From Candidatus Dadabacteria bacterium RIFCSPHIGHO2_12_FULL_53_21 (GTDB taxonomy: Bacteria > Desulfobacterota_D > UBA1144 > Nemesobacterales > UBA2774), in contig MFCJ01000147.1 in assembly GCA_001775255.1 (NCBI GenBank), forward strand, positions 1 to 7,139: a DNA stretch of 7,139 nt, written 5' to 3'. Every line of letters starts with the position of its first letter. The stretch's first letter is position 1. This document shows positions 1 to 6,357 of this stretch, piece after piece. The position numbers were made by a program, and so were the translations under genes. The notes beneath the pieces were generated by a model, which saw only the letters and a list, made by a program, of their open reading frames with translations, was not told the DNA's origin and searched no databases.

Positions 1-75
1 GATCCGAGCGAGCTGAAAGATTTGATGGACTTCGAGGACTACGCGGAATATGTAGAGAAGGAGATGGAAGAATAG
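1..75 (+). CDS. gcvH: Glycine cleavage system H protein, C-terminal end (partial)
   Basis: An open frame enters from the left edge and ends at a TAG at 73-75, giving 24 residues: DPSELKDLMDFEDYAEYV followed by EKEMEE. The acidic tail with a 'P-x-E-L-x-x-L-(M/L)-x-x-x-x-Y' pattern is how H proteins usually end. H protein carries the lipoyl arm that receives the aminomethyl group from P protein and passes it to T and L proteins. The lipoyl-lysine domain lies outside the window, so the call rests on this short tail plus the immediately downstream gcvP, its direct enzymatic partner. H followed by P is a common gene order. Without that neighbour the tail alone would not be enough to name the gene. 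Confidence 0.75.
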   Translation, partial: DPSELKDLMDFEDYAEYVEKEMEE

Positions 76-114
76 AATTGACAGACGGGCTTTTTCCGGG
101 CTTCGCATTCAGTG

Positions 115-143
115 GCCCGTATCTATCCGGGCGGACAATTTTT
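115..143 (+). terminator. Weak terminator-like hairpin between gcvH and gcvP
   Basis: GCCCG at 115-119 can pair with CGGGC at 128-132 across an 8-base loop, and five T residues follow at 139-143 after a 6-base gap. The stem is short and the T tract is set back, so termination would be partial at best. Two other CGGGC copies (86-90 and 97-101) can pair with the same GCCCG, so alternative folds exist. This is inferred from pairing only. Confidence 0.27.
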
Positions 144-171
144 CCTTCGGTAAATAATTATTAAATCCCGG

Positions 172-180
172 TGCTATAAA
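172..180 (+). promoter_or_regulatory. Possible extended -10 promoter element of gcvP
   Basis: TGCTATAAA at 172-180 matches the extended -10 form (TGn followed by TATAAT with one mismatch). It sits in an AT-rich stretch (151-166) within an otherwise GC-rich region. No hexamer resembling TTGACA lies 15-18 bases upstream (152-157 is AAATAA), which is tolerated when TGn is present. Transcription would be expected to start about 6-8 bases downstream, around 186-188, at or next to the gcvP ATG. That would make the message leaderless. It is consistent with the lack of a Shine-Dalgarno sequence before this ATG. Confidence 0.35.
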
Positions 181-187
181 TAGCCAA

Positions 188-3091
188 ATGAAAACTGATC
201 AGGACGAATACCGTACATTTGCGAGGAGACACATAGGCCCCGGTCATTCGGAGCTCGATGCCATGCTCGGAGTAGTCGGCGCCGGGTCCCTCGACGAGCT
301 CATAGAAGAGACGGTCCCGTCGTCCATCAGGCTTAAAAAACAATTGAACCTCCCTGAAGGCATAAGCGAACACGCGTTACTAGAGGAGCTGCGCGCAAAG
401 GCCGTCATGAACAGGGTCTATAAGTCCTATATCGGGCTCGGCTATTACGACTGCGTCACGCCGGGCGTTATACAGAGGAACGTCCTCGAAAACCCCGGCT
501 GGTATACGCAGTACACGCCTTATCAGGCCGAGATATCGCAGGGGCGTCTCGAAGCGCTCCTCAATTTCCAGACAATGGTCGTCGACCTCACCGGGATGGA
601 TATCGCGAACGCGTCCCTCCTCGATGAAGGCACCGCCGCGGCGGAGGCCATGACGATGCTTCACCGCGTCGCCGACAAGAAAAAAGGCGGCGACGGCCCG
701 GACATCTTTTTTGTTTCCGAGAAATGCTTCCCCCAGACCATAGACGTCTTAAGGACCCGCGCCGAGCCTCTGGGAATAAGTCTCGAGGTCGGAGACCATA
801 CCCGGTTCGAATTCGCGGGCGGCGTGTTCGGCGCGCTCCTCCAGTATCCGGATTCGGACGGAGAGGTCTGCGGTTATTCCGAGTTCATAATTCGAGCCCA
901 CGAGCGGGGCGCGCTCGTGGCTGTCGCCGCCGATCTGCTCTCTCTCACGCTCCTTACACCGCCCGGCGAATTCGGGGCCGACGCTGTCCTGGGCTCGGCG
1001 CAGAGGTTCGGCGTACCGCTCGGGTTCGGGGGACCGCACGCGGCATACTTCGCTACACGAGAGGATTTCGTGCGCCAGATGCCGGGCAGGATAATCGGGG
1101 TATCTATAGACTCTCACGGAAACCCCGCCTGCAGAATGGCCCTTCAGACGAGGGAGCAGCACATAAGGAGGGAGAAAGCGACCTCGAACATATGCACCGC
1201 GCAGGCGCTCCTCGCAATAATGGCCTCTATGTACGCCGTCTATCACGGCCCCGCCGGGCTCAGTGCGATAGCCGGGAATATCCACCGGTCGGCCGTTGTT
1301 CTCGAAAACGAGCTCCTGAAACTGGGAATTACCCAGGCGAACAGGCATTACTTCGATACATTGAAAATAGACCTCGGAGAAGGCTCCGCGGGGCTCATAG
1401 ACAAAATCAGATCGAACGCGGAAAAGTCCCGGATGAATTTCAATTACATCGGCGGACGTCATATATGCATATCCCTCGACGAGACGACCGGGCCCGGGGA
1501 CGTCCTCGATATCGTAAAGGTCTTTTCACTCTCCCTGGGGATTAAATCAACGGCTGAAAGTATGGATGTGAGTCTCGGGGAAGCCGGTTCGAGGCTCCCG
1601 TCCGGGCTCGAGCGTAAAAGCGCGTACCTGGAACACCCGGTATTCAACAGCTTCCACTCCGAGACCCTCATGCTCCGGTATATAAAGAAACTGGAGAGTA
1701 AAGACCTTTCTCTCACTACTTCGATGATCCCCCTCGGGTCCTGCACCATGAAGCTGAATGCGACTACCGAGATGGTCCCCGTAACGTGGCCCGAATTCTC
1801 GAAGCTCCATCCCTTCGCTCCCGCCGGTCAGACGCGTGGTTATTTGCGGATATTCAGGGAGCTCGAAAGGTATTTGTCCGCCATTACGGGGTTCCCCGCG
1901 GTCTCACTCCAGCCCAATTCAGGGGCCCAGGGTGAATACGCGGGGCTCATGGTCATAAGGGCTTTTTACAGGGACAGGGGCGAGAGCCATAGGAACGTGG
2001 CGCTCATACCCTCGTCGGCGCACGGCACAAACCCCGCGAGCGCGGCCCTGGCGGGAATGAAGGTCGTCGTAGTCGATTGTGACGAGCGCGGGAACATCGA
2101 CCTCGGCTCGCTCGGGAGAAAGGCCCGGGAGCACAGGGACGAGCTTGCCGCGCTCATGGTTACTTACCCGTCGACGCACGGCGTCTTCGAGGAAAAGATT
2201 AAGGAGATATGCTCCGTCGTCCACAAAAACGGCGGGCAGGTATATATGGACGGGGCAAACATGAACGCTCAGGTGGGTTTGACGAACCCATCTATAATAG
2301 GCGCCGATATATGCCACATCAACCTGCATAAAACGTTCAGCATACCGCACGGCGGAGGCGGACCCGGAATGGGCCCTATATGCGCGCGGAAGCATTTGGC
2401 GCCTTACCTTCCCGGCCACGCGCTTGTTAAGACCGGAGGGGAGAAACCGATTCACGCCGTGGCCTCGGCCCCATGGGGGAGCGCGAGCATATTACTCGTC
2501 TCCTATGCGTATATCAGGATGCTCGGCAGGGACGGCGTTACGGACGCGACGAAATACGCCATATTGAACGCTAACTACATAAAATCGAGACTCGAAAAAA
2601 TTTATGACGTGCTCTATACGGGCTCGCGCGGAAGGGTGGCCCACGAATTCATACTCGATATGAGACGTTTTAAGAAGGACGCCGGTATCGAGGTCGATGA
2701 CGTGGCCAAGAGGCTCATGGATTACGGCTTCCACGCGCCTACGGTCTCATGGCCTGTAGCCGGGACCGTCATGATAGAGCCAACGGAGAGCGAAGCGAAA
2801 GAAGAGCTCGACCGTTTCTGCGACGCGCTCGTTTCCATAAACGAAGAGGTAAGGGAGATTTCCGAAGGTGCGGCCGACAGAGAAGACAACGTGCTCAGGA
2901 ACGCCCCCCTCACGGCCCGCGAGGCGGCGGGGGATGCATGGACTCATCACTATTCGAGGCATAAGGCCGCCTACCCGCTCCCCTATCTCGAAGAGAATAA
3001 ATTCTGGCCGCCGGTCGGGAGGATAAATAACCCTTACGGCGACAGGAACCTCATCTGCACCTGCCCGGATATAAAGTCCTACGAGGAATAA
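188..3091 (+). CDS. gcvP: Glycine dehydrogenase (decarboxylating), P protein, full-length single chain
   Basis: This is the PLP-dependent P protein of the glycine cleavage system. It decarboxylates glycine and transfers the aminomethyl group to the lipoyl arm of H protein, in the cytoplasm. At 967 residues it is the usual length of the one-chain form, with both halves fused rather than split into GcvPA and GcvPB. The N-terminal half opens with FARRHIGP (11-18) and has ATSNICTAQ (331-339). The C-terminal half has SMIPLGSCTMKLNA (512-525), SSAHGTNPASAA (609-620), VYMDGANMNAQVG (685-697) and the cofactor site INLHKTFSIPHGGGGPG (711-727), where K715 is the expected PLP lysine. The end, ICTCPDI (956-962), is also typical. 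The ATG at 188 is the only start between an in-frame TAA at 155-157 and the conserved RRHIGP. No Shine-Dalgarno sequence precedes it. gcvH lies just upstream on the same strand, and the gene converges with an SPFH gene 40 bases downstream. No frameshift or missing motif was seen. Confidence 0.97.
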   Translation: MKTDQDEYRTFARRHIGPGHSELDAMLGVVGAGSLDELIEETVPSSIRLKKQLNLPEGISEHALLEELRAKAVMNRVYKSYIGLGYYDCVTPGVIQRNVLENPGWYTQYTPYQAEISQGRLEALLNFQTMVVDLTGMDIANASLLDEGTAAAEAMTMLHRVADKKKGGDGPDIFFVSEKCFPQTIDVLRTRAEPLGISLEVGDHTRFEFAGGVFGALLQYPDSDGEVCGYSEFIIRAHERGALVAVAADLLSLTLLTPPGEFGADAVLGSAQRFGVPLGFGGPHAAYFATREDFVRQMPGRIIGVSIDSHGNPACRMALQTREQHIRREKATSNICTAQALLAIMASMYAVYHGPAGLSAIAGNIHRSAVVLENELLKLGITQANRHYFDTLKIDLGEGSAGLIDKIRSNAEKSRMNFNYIGGRHICISLDETTGPGDVLDIVKVFSLSLGIKSTAESMDVSLGEAGSRLPSGLERKSAYLEHPVFNSFHSETLMLRYIKKLESKDLSLTTSMIPLGSCTMKLNATTEMVPVTWPEFSKLHPFAPAGQTRGYLRIFRELERYLSAITGFPAVSLQPNSGAQGEYAGLMVIRAFYRDRGESHRNVALIPSSAHGTNPASAALAGMKVVVVDCDERGNIDLGSLGRKAREHRDELAALMVTYPSTHGVFEEKIKEICSVVHKNGGQVYMDGANMNAQVGLTNPSIIGADICHINLHKTFSIPHGGGGPGMGPICARKHLAPYLPGHALVKTGGEKPIHAVASAPWGSASILLVSYAYIRMLGRDGVTDATKYAILNANYIKSRLEKIYDVLYTGSRGRVAHEFILDMRRFKKDAGIEVDDVAKRLMDYGFHAPTVSWPVAGTVMIEPTESEAKEELDRFCDALVSINEEVREISEGAADREDNVLRNAPLTAREAAGDAWTHHYSRHKAAYPLPYLEENKFWPPVGRINNPYGDRNLICTCPDIKSYEE

Positions 3092-3111
3092 CGCCGCTCA
3101 ACCGTTATTCC
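3085..3111. terminator. Perfect 9-bp inverted repeat at the convergent gene junction
   Basis: GGAATAACG at 3085-3093 is the exact reverse complement of CGTTATTCC at 3103-3111, with a 9-base loop. The left arm includes the gcvP stop codon TAA (3089-3091). The hairpin lies between the 3' ends of gcvP (+) and the SPFH gene (-), where a two-way terminator or an mRNA 3'-end stabilising stem would be placed. No T tract follows on either strand, so it is not a classical intrinsic terminator. By chance roughly one perfect 9-bp stem with a short loop might be expected in a window this size, so position is the main argument. Confidence 0.35.
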
Positions 3112-3131
3112 CTGCGCTGGAAAACTCCCCC

Positions 3132-4019
3132 TCACTGCTTATCGTTAATAACCGAGTTGATGTCTATGAACGGAATCGCCTCTCCCCCCGTGAACTTCGG
3201 GAGGGTGCCGTCCCATTTTTCCGACAGCCTCAGCTGTATCAGTTCGGGATTGTTTTTCAGCGCTTTCGCTTCCCTCTCTATAGCGTCAGCCTTCGCCCTC
3301 GAGCGGACTTCGATATCGTACGCGGCGGCGTCCGCGGCGAGCTTTTGTTCCTGGTACCCGGCTTCCGCCTGCGTGACCCTCTTAGTCTTTTCGTTCTTGG
3401 CCTGAAGGGCCTCCTGCTCCGCCCTGACCTTGAGCTCGATCGCCTTGTTGAACTCCTCGGAGAATTCGAAATCGGTGATAGCGACGTTTGAGATCTTGAG
3501 GGCCGTCGGGACGCCCTTGTCCTTCAGTGTTATATCGATGAAGTTGTCTATGGCTTCCTGTATCTGGAGCTTGACCTCCGCCCTTTTCGTTACGAGCTGC
3601 TCGGCCGTGTATTGAGCGGTTATCGCCTTTACCGATTCCTGGATCGCGGGCTCGATTATCGTGGCCGCCACCACGTCGCGGTTACCTATTTTCTGATATG
3701 TTTCGGGAGCCGTGGGACCCATGATCGAGTACTGCACGGTGACCTGGGTCTGGACTGTTTGCAGGTCCTTGGACGCGGCCGCGGAATTCGACTGCGCCTT
3801 GGTGAGCCTTACGTCGATCTGCTCGATTTTATCGATGAACGGTTTCTTGAAATGAAAACCTTCCGAGAGCGGTACGGGCTGTACGGCCCCGAGCGTCCTT
3901 ATGACGCCCACGTGGCCGCTCTCCACGATAACGAACGAGCTCGTGGCAAGAATTATTATCACGATGATCAATATCGGGTACAGGAAATTAAAATTTTGCA
4001 AACCCGGTCTTATCGACAT
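3132..4019 (-). CDS. SPFH/prohibitin-family membrane protein
   Basis: This 295-residue protein belongs to the SPFH (stomatin/prohibitin/flotillin/HflKC) family, which forms large ring or cage assemblies on membranes. Members often modulate membrane proteases such as FtsH or organise membrane domains. One hydrophobic segment near the N terminus (about 13-32, PILIIVIIILA) would anchor it, with the bulk on the periplasmic side by analogy with HflK/C; this orientation is inferred. The SPFH domain follows (about 32-200, starting ESGHVGVIRTLG). A charged, Ala/Glu/Lys-rich helical stretch (about 188-256) is probably coiled coil. The end, KWDGTLPKFTGGEAIPFIDI (268-287), has the 'WDG-x-LP' element typical of prohibitins. 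It therefore looks closer to prohibitin than to HflK, HflC or stomatin/slipin. No partner gene (nfeD, hflK or ftsH) is visible. It follows recJ after 87 bases and has its own good ribosome-binding site. Confidence 0.88.
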   Translation of the reverse strand: MSIRPGLQNFNFLYPILIIVIIILATSSFVIVESGHVGVIRTLGAVQPVPLSEGFHFKKPFIDKIEQIDVRLTKAQSNSAAASKDLQTVQTQVTVQYSIMGPTAPETYQKIGNRDVVAATIIEPAIQESVKAITAQYTAEQLVTKRAEVKLQIQEAIDNFIDITLKDKGVPTALKISNVAITDFEFSEEFNKAIELKVRAEQEALQAKNEKTKRVTQAEAGYQEQKLAADAAAYDIEVRSRAKADAIEREAKALKNNPELIQLRLSEKWDGTLPKFTGGEAIPFIDINSVINDKQ

Positions 4020-4106
4020 TACGAAACCCCCCTTTGCTTCTTTGTTGTGAGCTTAATAATATAGCTGGAAATAGCTTACATTATGAGCGGGATATTGCAT
4101 GACGGG
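4020..4106 (-). other. recJ-SPFH intergenic gap with short direct repeats
   Basis: This 87-base gap is more AT-rich than its flanks. It contains ATAGCT twice exactly 10 bases apart (4061-4066 and 4071-4076 on the plus strand), and AGCTTA at 4050-4055 and 4073-4078. On the minus strand TATATT (4063-4058) could be a -10 element for the SPFH gene, but no matching -35 is present. No T-tract terminator was found after recJ, so readthrough from recJ is plausible. Confidence 0.25.
4027..4035 (-). promoter_or_regulatory. Ribosome-binding site of the SPFH gene
   Basis: Read on the minus strand, AAAGGGGGG lies 7 bases before the ATG at 4019. This purine run can pair with the 16S 3' end if G-U pairs are allowed. 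It supports the chosen start and contrasts with gcvP, recJ and the TPR gene, which have no such run. Confidence 0.6.
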
Positions 4107-5801
4107 CTACCAGCTTCCGTCGAGCACCCTGAGCCTTATATCTTTTTTACCGTTCCACTTGTTGAACTCCGGCGTGAAAGCGAGATCGATTCTGTCCGGC
4201 AGCCCCGTGACTCCCCCGGCATTGAACCATATCGCATCGAGGGACTTCGTCCCCTGTTTCAGCTTGAGGCCGAGGTGCTTGTCTTTGAATATCCGCTGAG
4301 AGAGCACCTCGACCGACCGGGCGATCAAGACGGGCTCCGGGTTCCCGATCCCGAAGGGCTCGAGCATGCCGAACTCGGTGAGGAGCGCGTCCGTGAGCTC
4401 CTGGAATTCCACTTCGCCGTCTATATCGAGCCTGGGCACGTAGGCGTGACCCGAACCCGCGATAGCTTTCTCGAACATTGCCCTGAACTCCTCTATATTT
4501 TCCTTTTTTATCGAGAGCCCCGCCGCCTGCTCGTGCCCGCCGAACTGCTCGAACAGCTCCCGGCATTCCGAGAGCGCGCTGTATATATTTATTCCCTCGA
4601 CGCTCCTTCCCGAGCCTTTCCCGATCCCGTTCCCGCCGATCGCGATGAGGATTGCGGGCTTCTCGTATCGCTCCACGATCCTCGAGGCCACGATTCCTAT
4701 TATTCCCGGATGCCAGTCAGCCGATGCGAGCACGATCGAATTGGCCTTCAGAATCCCGGGCTCTGATTCGATTTGCCTCACGGCCTCGGCCAATATCTCC
4801 CCCTCGATGTTCTGCCTTTCCGAATTTTCGCGGCTGAGCGCTTTCGCGATGTCCCTCGCGCTCCGGATATCGTCCGAGATAAAGAGCTCGACCGCCTTTC
4901 CTGCCGTGCTCATCCTTCCGGAAGCGTTTATCCTCGGACCCAGCTTGAATCCGAGATCGAACGTGTTTACCGGTCCCGTGATGCTGCTCGCTTCCTTGAG
5001 CGCGAGCAGCCCGGTCCTCTTCGGGTTCTCCATCCTCTTTATTCCTTCTTTCACGAATATGCGGTTCACGTCCGTGAGCGGCGCGCAGTCGGCCACCGTC
5101 CCTAAAGCGACGAGGTCCAGGTAGTCGGCCAGGTTCGGCTCGCCCTGCCTGAAGAAGCCGTCCTCCCTGAGCGCGCGTCTCAGCGCGACAGCCAGGTTGA
5201 ATATCACTCCCACGCCCGCGATAGTTTTCCCGGGATATTTGCAGTCTGAGAGCTGAGGGTTCAGAATGGACACGGCGTCCGGAAGCTCCTCGGGCGGCTT
5301 GTGGTGGTCGGTCACAATGAAATCGGCCCCGAGCCTCTTCGCTTCCCCGACTTCCTTAACGGCCGTTATGCCGCAGTCCCCCGAGATAAAGAGAGTCACC
5401 CCTCCTTCGGCCAGCCTTTTTACCGCCTCGATATTGACGCCGTACCCCTCCTTCATCCTGTCCGGGTTATAGAAGACCACGTCCGCTCCGAGGCTCTTTA
5501 GAAAAGTATAGAATAGTGCGGTGGACGTGACACCGTCCACGTCGTAGTCCCCGTATATCGCTATTTTTTCCTTGCCCGCGATCGCCCGTTTAATCCTTTC
5601 TACGGCCTTGTCCATTCCCTTCATGAGGTAAGGCGATGGGAGGTCGAAGAGCGTGCTGTTCAGGAACAGGTTCGCTTCGGCTTCGTTCCCGATCCCCCTG
5701 TTGATGAGGATCTGAGCCGTGAGGGGCGAGATACCGAGGTGTTTCGAAATCCTCTCTCTCAGCTTCGGGTTTTCCTTTTTTATTGTCCAGTTCTTTTTCA
5801 T
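4107..5801 (-). CDS. recJ: Single-stranded-DNA-specific 5'-3' exonuclease RecJ
   Basis: RecJ degrades single-stranded DNA 5' to 3' in RecF-type recombination, mismatch repair and repair of stalled forks, using bound divalent metal. At 564 residues it is close to the usual length. The DHH phosphoesterase core contains the motifs DYDVDG (85-90), GDCGI (141-145, metal-ligand D142), TDHH (164-167) and LGTVADCAPL (233-242). The linker carries GPRINASGRM (288-297), then DWHPGIIGIVASRIVERY (362-379). The DHHA1 domain has GKGSGRS (394-400) and FGGHEQAAG (420-428). A C-terminal OB-like domain includes FGIGNPEP (483-490). All expected catalytic residues are present. The N-terminal WTIKKENPKLRERI is where RecJ proteins normally begin, so the ATG at 5801 is favoured although no Shine-Dalgarno sequence precedes it. 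aroQ lies 101 bases upstream on the same strand and the SPFH gene 87 bases downstream. Neither suggests a special repair island. Confidence 0.96.
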   Translation of the reverse strand: MKKNWTIKKENPKLRERISKHLGISPLTAQILINRGIGNEAEANLFLNSTLFDLPSPYLMKGMDKAVERIKRAIAGKEKIAIYGDYDVDGVTSTALFYTFLKSLGADVVFYNPDRMKEGYGVNIEAVKRLAEGGVTLFISGDCGITAVKEVGEAKRLGADFIVTDHHKPPEELPDAVSILNPQLSDCKYPGKTIAGVGVIFNLAVALRRALREDGFFRQGEPNLADYLDLVALGTVADCAPLTDVNRIFVKEGIKRMENPKRTGLLALKEASSITGPVNTFDLGFKLGPRINASGRMSTAGKAVELFISDDIRSARDIAKALSRENSERQNIEGEILAEAVRQIESEPGILKANSIVLASADWHPGIIGIVASRIVERYEKPAILIAIGGNGIGKGSGRSVEGINIYSALSECRELFEQFGGHEQAAGLSIKKENIEEFRAMFEKAIAGSGHAYVPRLDIDGEVEFQELTDALLTEFGMLEPFGIGNPEPVLIARSVEVLSQRIFKDKHLGLKLKQGTKSLDAIWFNAGGVTGLPDRIDLAFTPEFNKWNGKKDIRLRVLDGSW

Positions 5802-5836
5802 GGGAGCGGAAATAAAAGCTGCACGATAAATTCTAT

Positions 5837-5900
5837 CCGGGGCATAGAGCCGCGGTTTTTCAGCCGGCCGGCTATCGATGAAATTGTTTTATATCCCCGG
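5837..5900 (-). repeat. Nested inverted repeats in the aroQ-recJ gap
   Basis: The 101-base gap (5802-5902) holds an outer inverted repeat, CCGGGG at 5837-5842 and CCCCGG at 5895-5900. Between them lies a perfect 12-base palindrome, AGCCGGCCGGCT, at 5862-5873. On the minus strand the palindrome is followed by GAAAAACC rather than a T run, so it is not an ordinary terminator for aroQ. On the plus strand a TTTTT run (5856-5860) precedes it. Possible roles are an mRNA 3'-end stem, a protein-binding palindrome or a structured recJ leader. A -10-like TAGAAT lies at 5836-5831 on the minus strand, without a recognisable -35. Confidence 0.4.
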
Positions 5901-5902
5901 GC

Positions 5903-6349
5903 TCATTCCGAATCGCGGCCCCTCAGGTAGTTCACGAGTCCGTTCAGGCCGAGAATATAGCTGTCCGATCCGAACCCGGATATGACCCCGACCGAGACCC
6001 CCGAGATAAACGACTTCTGTCTGAAGTCCTCCCTCTTGTAAATATTGGAGATGTGGACTTCGACCACGGGCAGCCCGGCCGAAAGTATTGCGTCCCTGAT
6101 GGCGATACTCGTGTGTGTATACGCCCCTGGGTTGATGAGGATTCCGTCCGATTTCTTCATCGCGTCCTGGATACTGCCCACGATTTCCCCTTCCGAGTTC
6201 GACTGGAAAACTTCGGCCTTTACGCCGAGCCTCCTGGCCTCCTCCTTGAGGATTCTGTTTATTTCCTGGAGCGTGCCCGCGCCGTATATAGAAGGCTCCC
6301 GCTTGCCGAGCATGTTCAGGTTCGGTCCGTGTATGATGAGTATCTTCAT
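5903..6349 (-). CDS. aroQ: 3-Dehydroquinate dehydratase, type II
   Basis: The enzyme catalyses the third step of the shikimate pathway, 3-dehydroquinate to 3-dehydroshikimate, in the cytoplasm. Type II enzymes are small dodecamers of about 145-150 residues, and this one has 148. Visible signature parts are IIHGPNLNMLGKREPSIYG (5-23), holding the expected catalytic R17 and Y22; FQSNSEGEIV (48-57); the INPGAYTHTSIAIRDA segment (72-87), with N73 and H79; and VEVHISNIYKREDFRQKS (96-113), with H99 and R110. All are intact. An in-frame GTG at 6361 would add four residues (MNAY). The ATG at 6349 is preferred because family members begin MKILIIHGPN and because GAGGAG at 6368-6363 is far too close to the GTG. 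It lies 13 bases before the ATG, slightly long but usable. The upstream TPR gene ends at 6358, so translation of the two is probably coupled. Confidence 0.95.
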   Translation of the reverse strand: MKILIIHGPNLNMLGKREPSIYGAGTLQEINRILKEEARRLGVKAEVFQSNSEGEIVGSIQDAMKKSDGILINPGAYTHTSIAIRDAILSAGLPVVEVHISNIYKREDFRQKSFISGVSVGVISGFGSDSYILGLNGLVNYLRGRDSE

Positions 6350-6357
6350 GTACGCGT

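Noticed and set aside
76..187. Glycine riboswitch before gcvP
   Set aside because: A glycine riboswitch would be biologically reasonable here, but I see none of the conserved purine-rich aptamer core, and the gap is short for a tandem aptamer with an expression platform.
898..920. Perfect 9-bp stem with a 5-base loop (CCACGAGCG / CGCTCGTGG) inside gcvP
   Set aside because: It lies in conserved coding sequence with no T tract, and about one such stem is expected by chance in a window of this size and composition.
724..1545. Long open frames overlapping gcvP (724-1545 on plus, 749-1462 and 1919-2455 on minus)
   Set aside because: They lie wholly inside the intact, motif-rich gcvP. Their products are Arg-rich and low in recognisable structure, as expected for frame shadows in GC-rich coding DNA.
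3612..4766. Plus-strand open frames opposite the SPFH gene and recJ (3612-4064, 4083-4766)
   Set aside because: They are antisense to clearly conserved genes, carry no family motif and lack ribosome-binding sites.
4983..5010. Perfect 9-bp stem (GCTGCTCGC / GCGAGCAGC) inside recJ
   Set aside because: It is explained by the codons of an Ala/Leu/Ser/Glu-rich stretch. It is not at a gene boundary and has no T tract.
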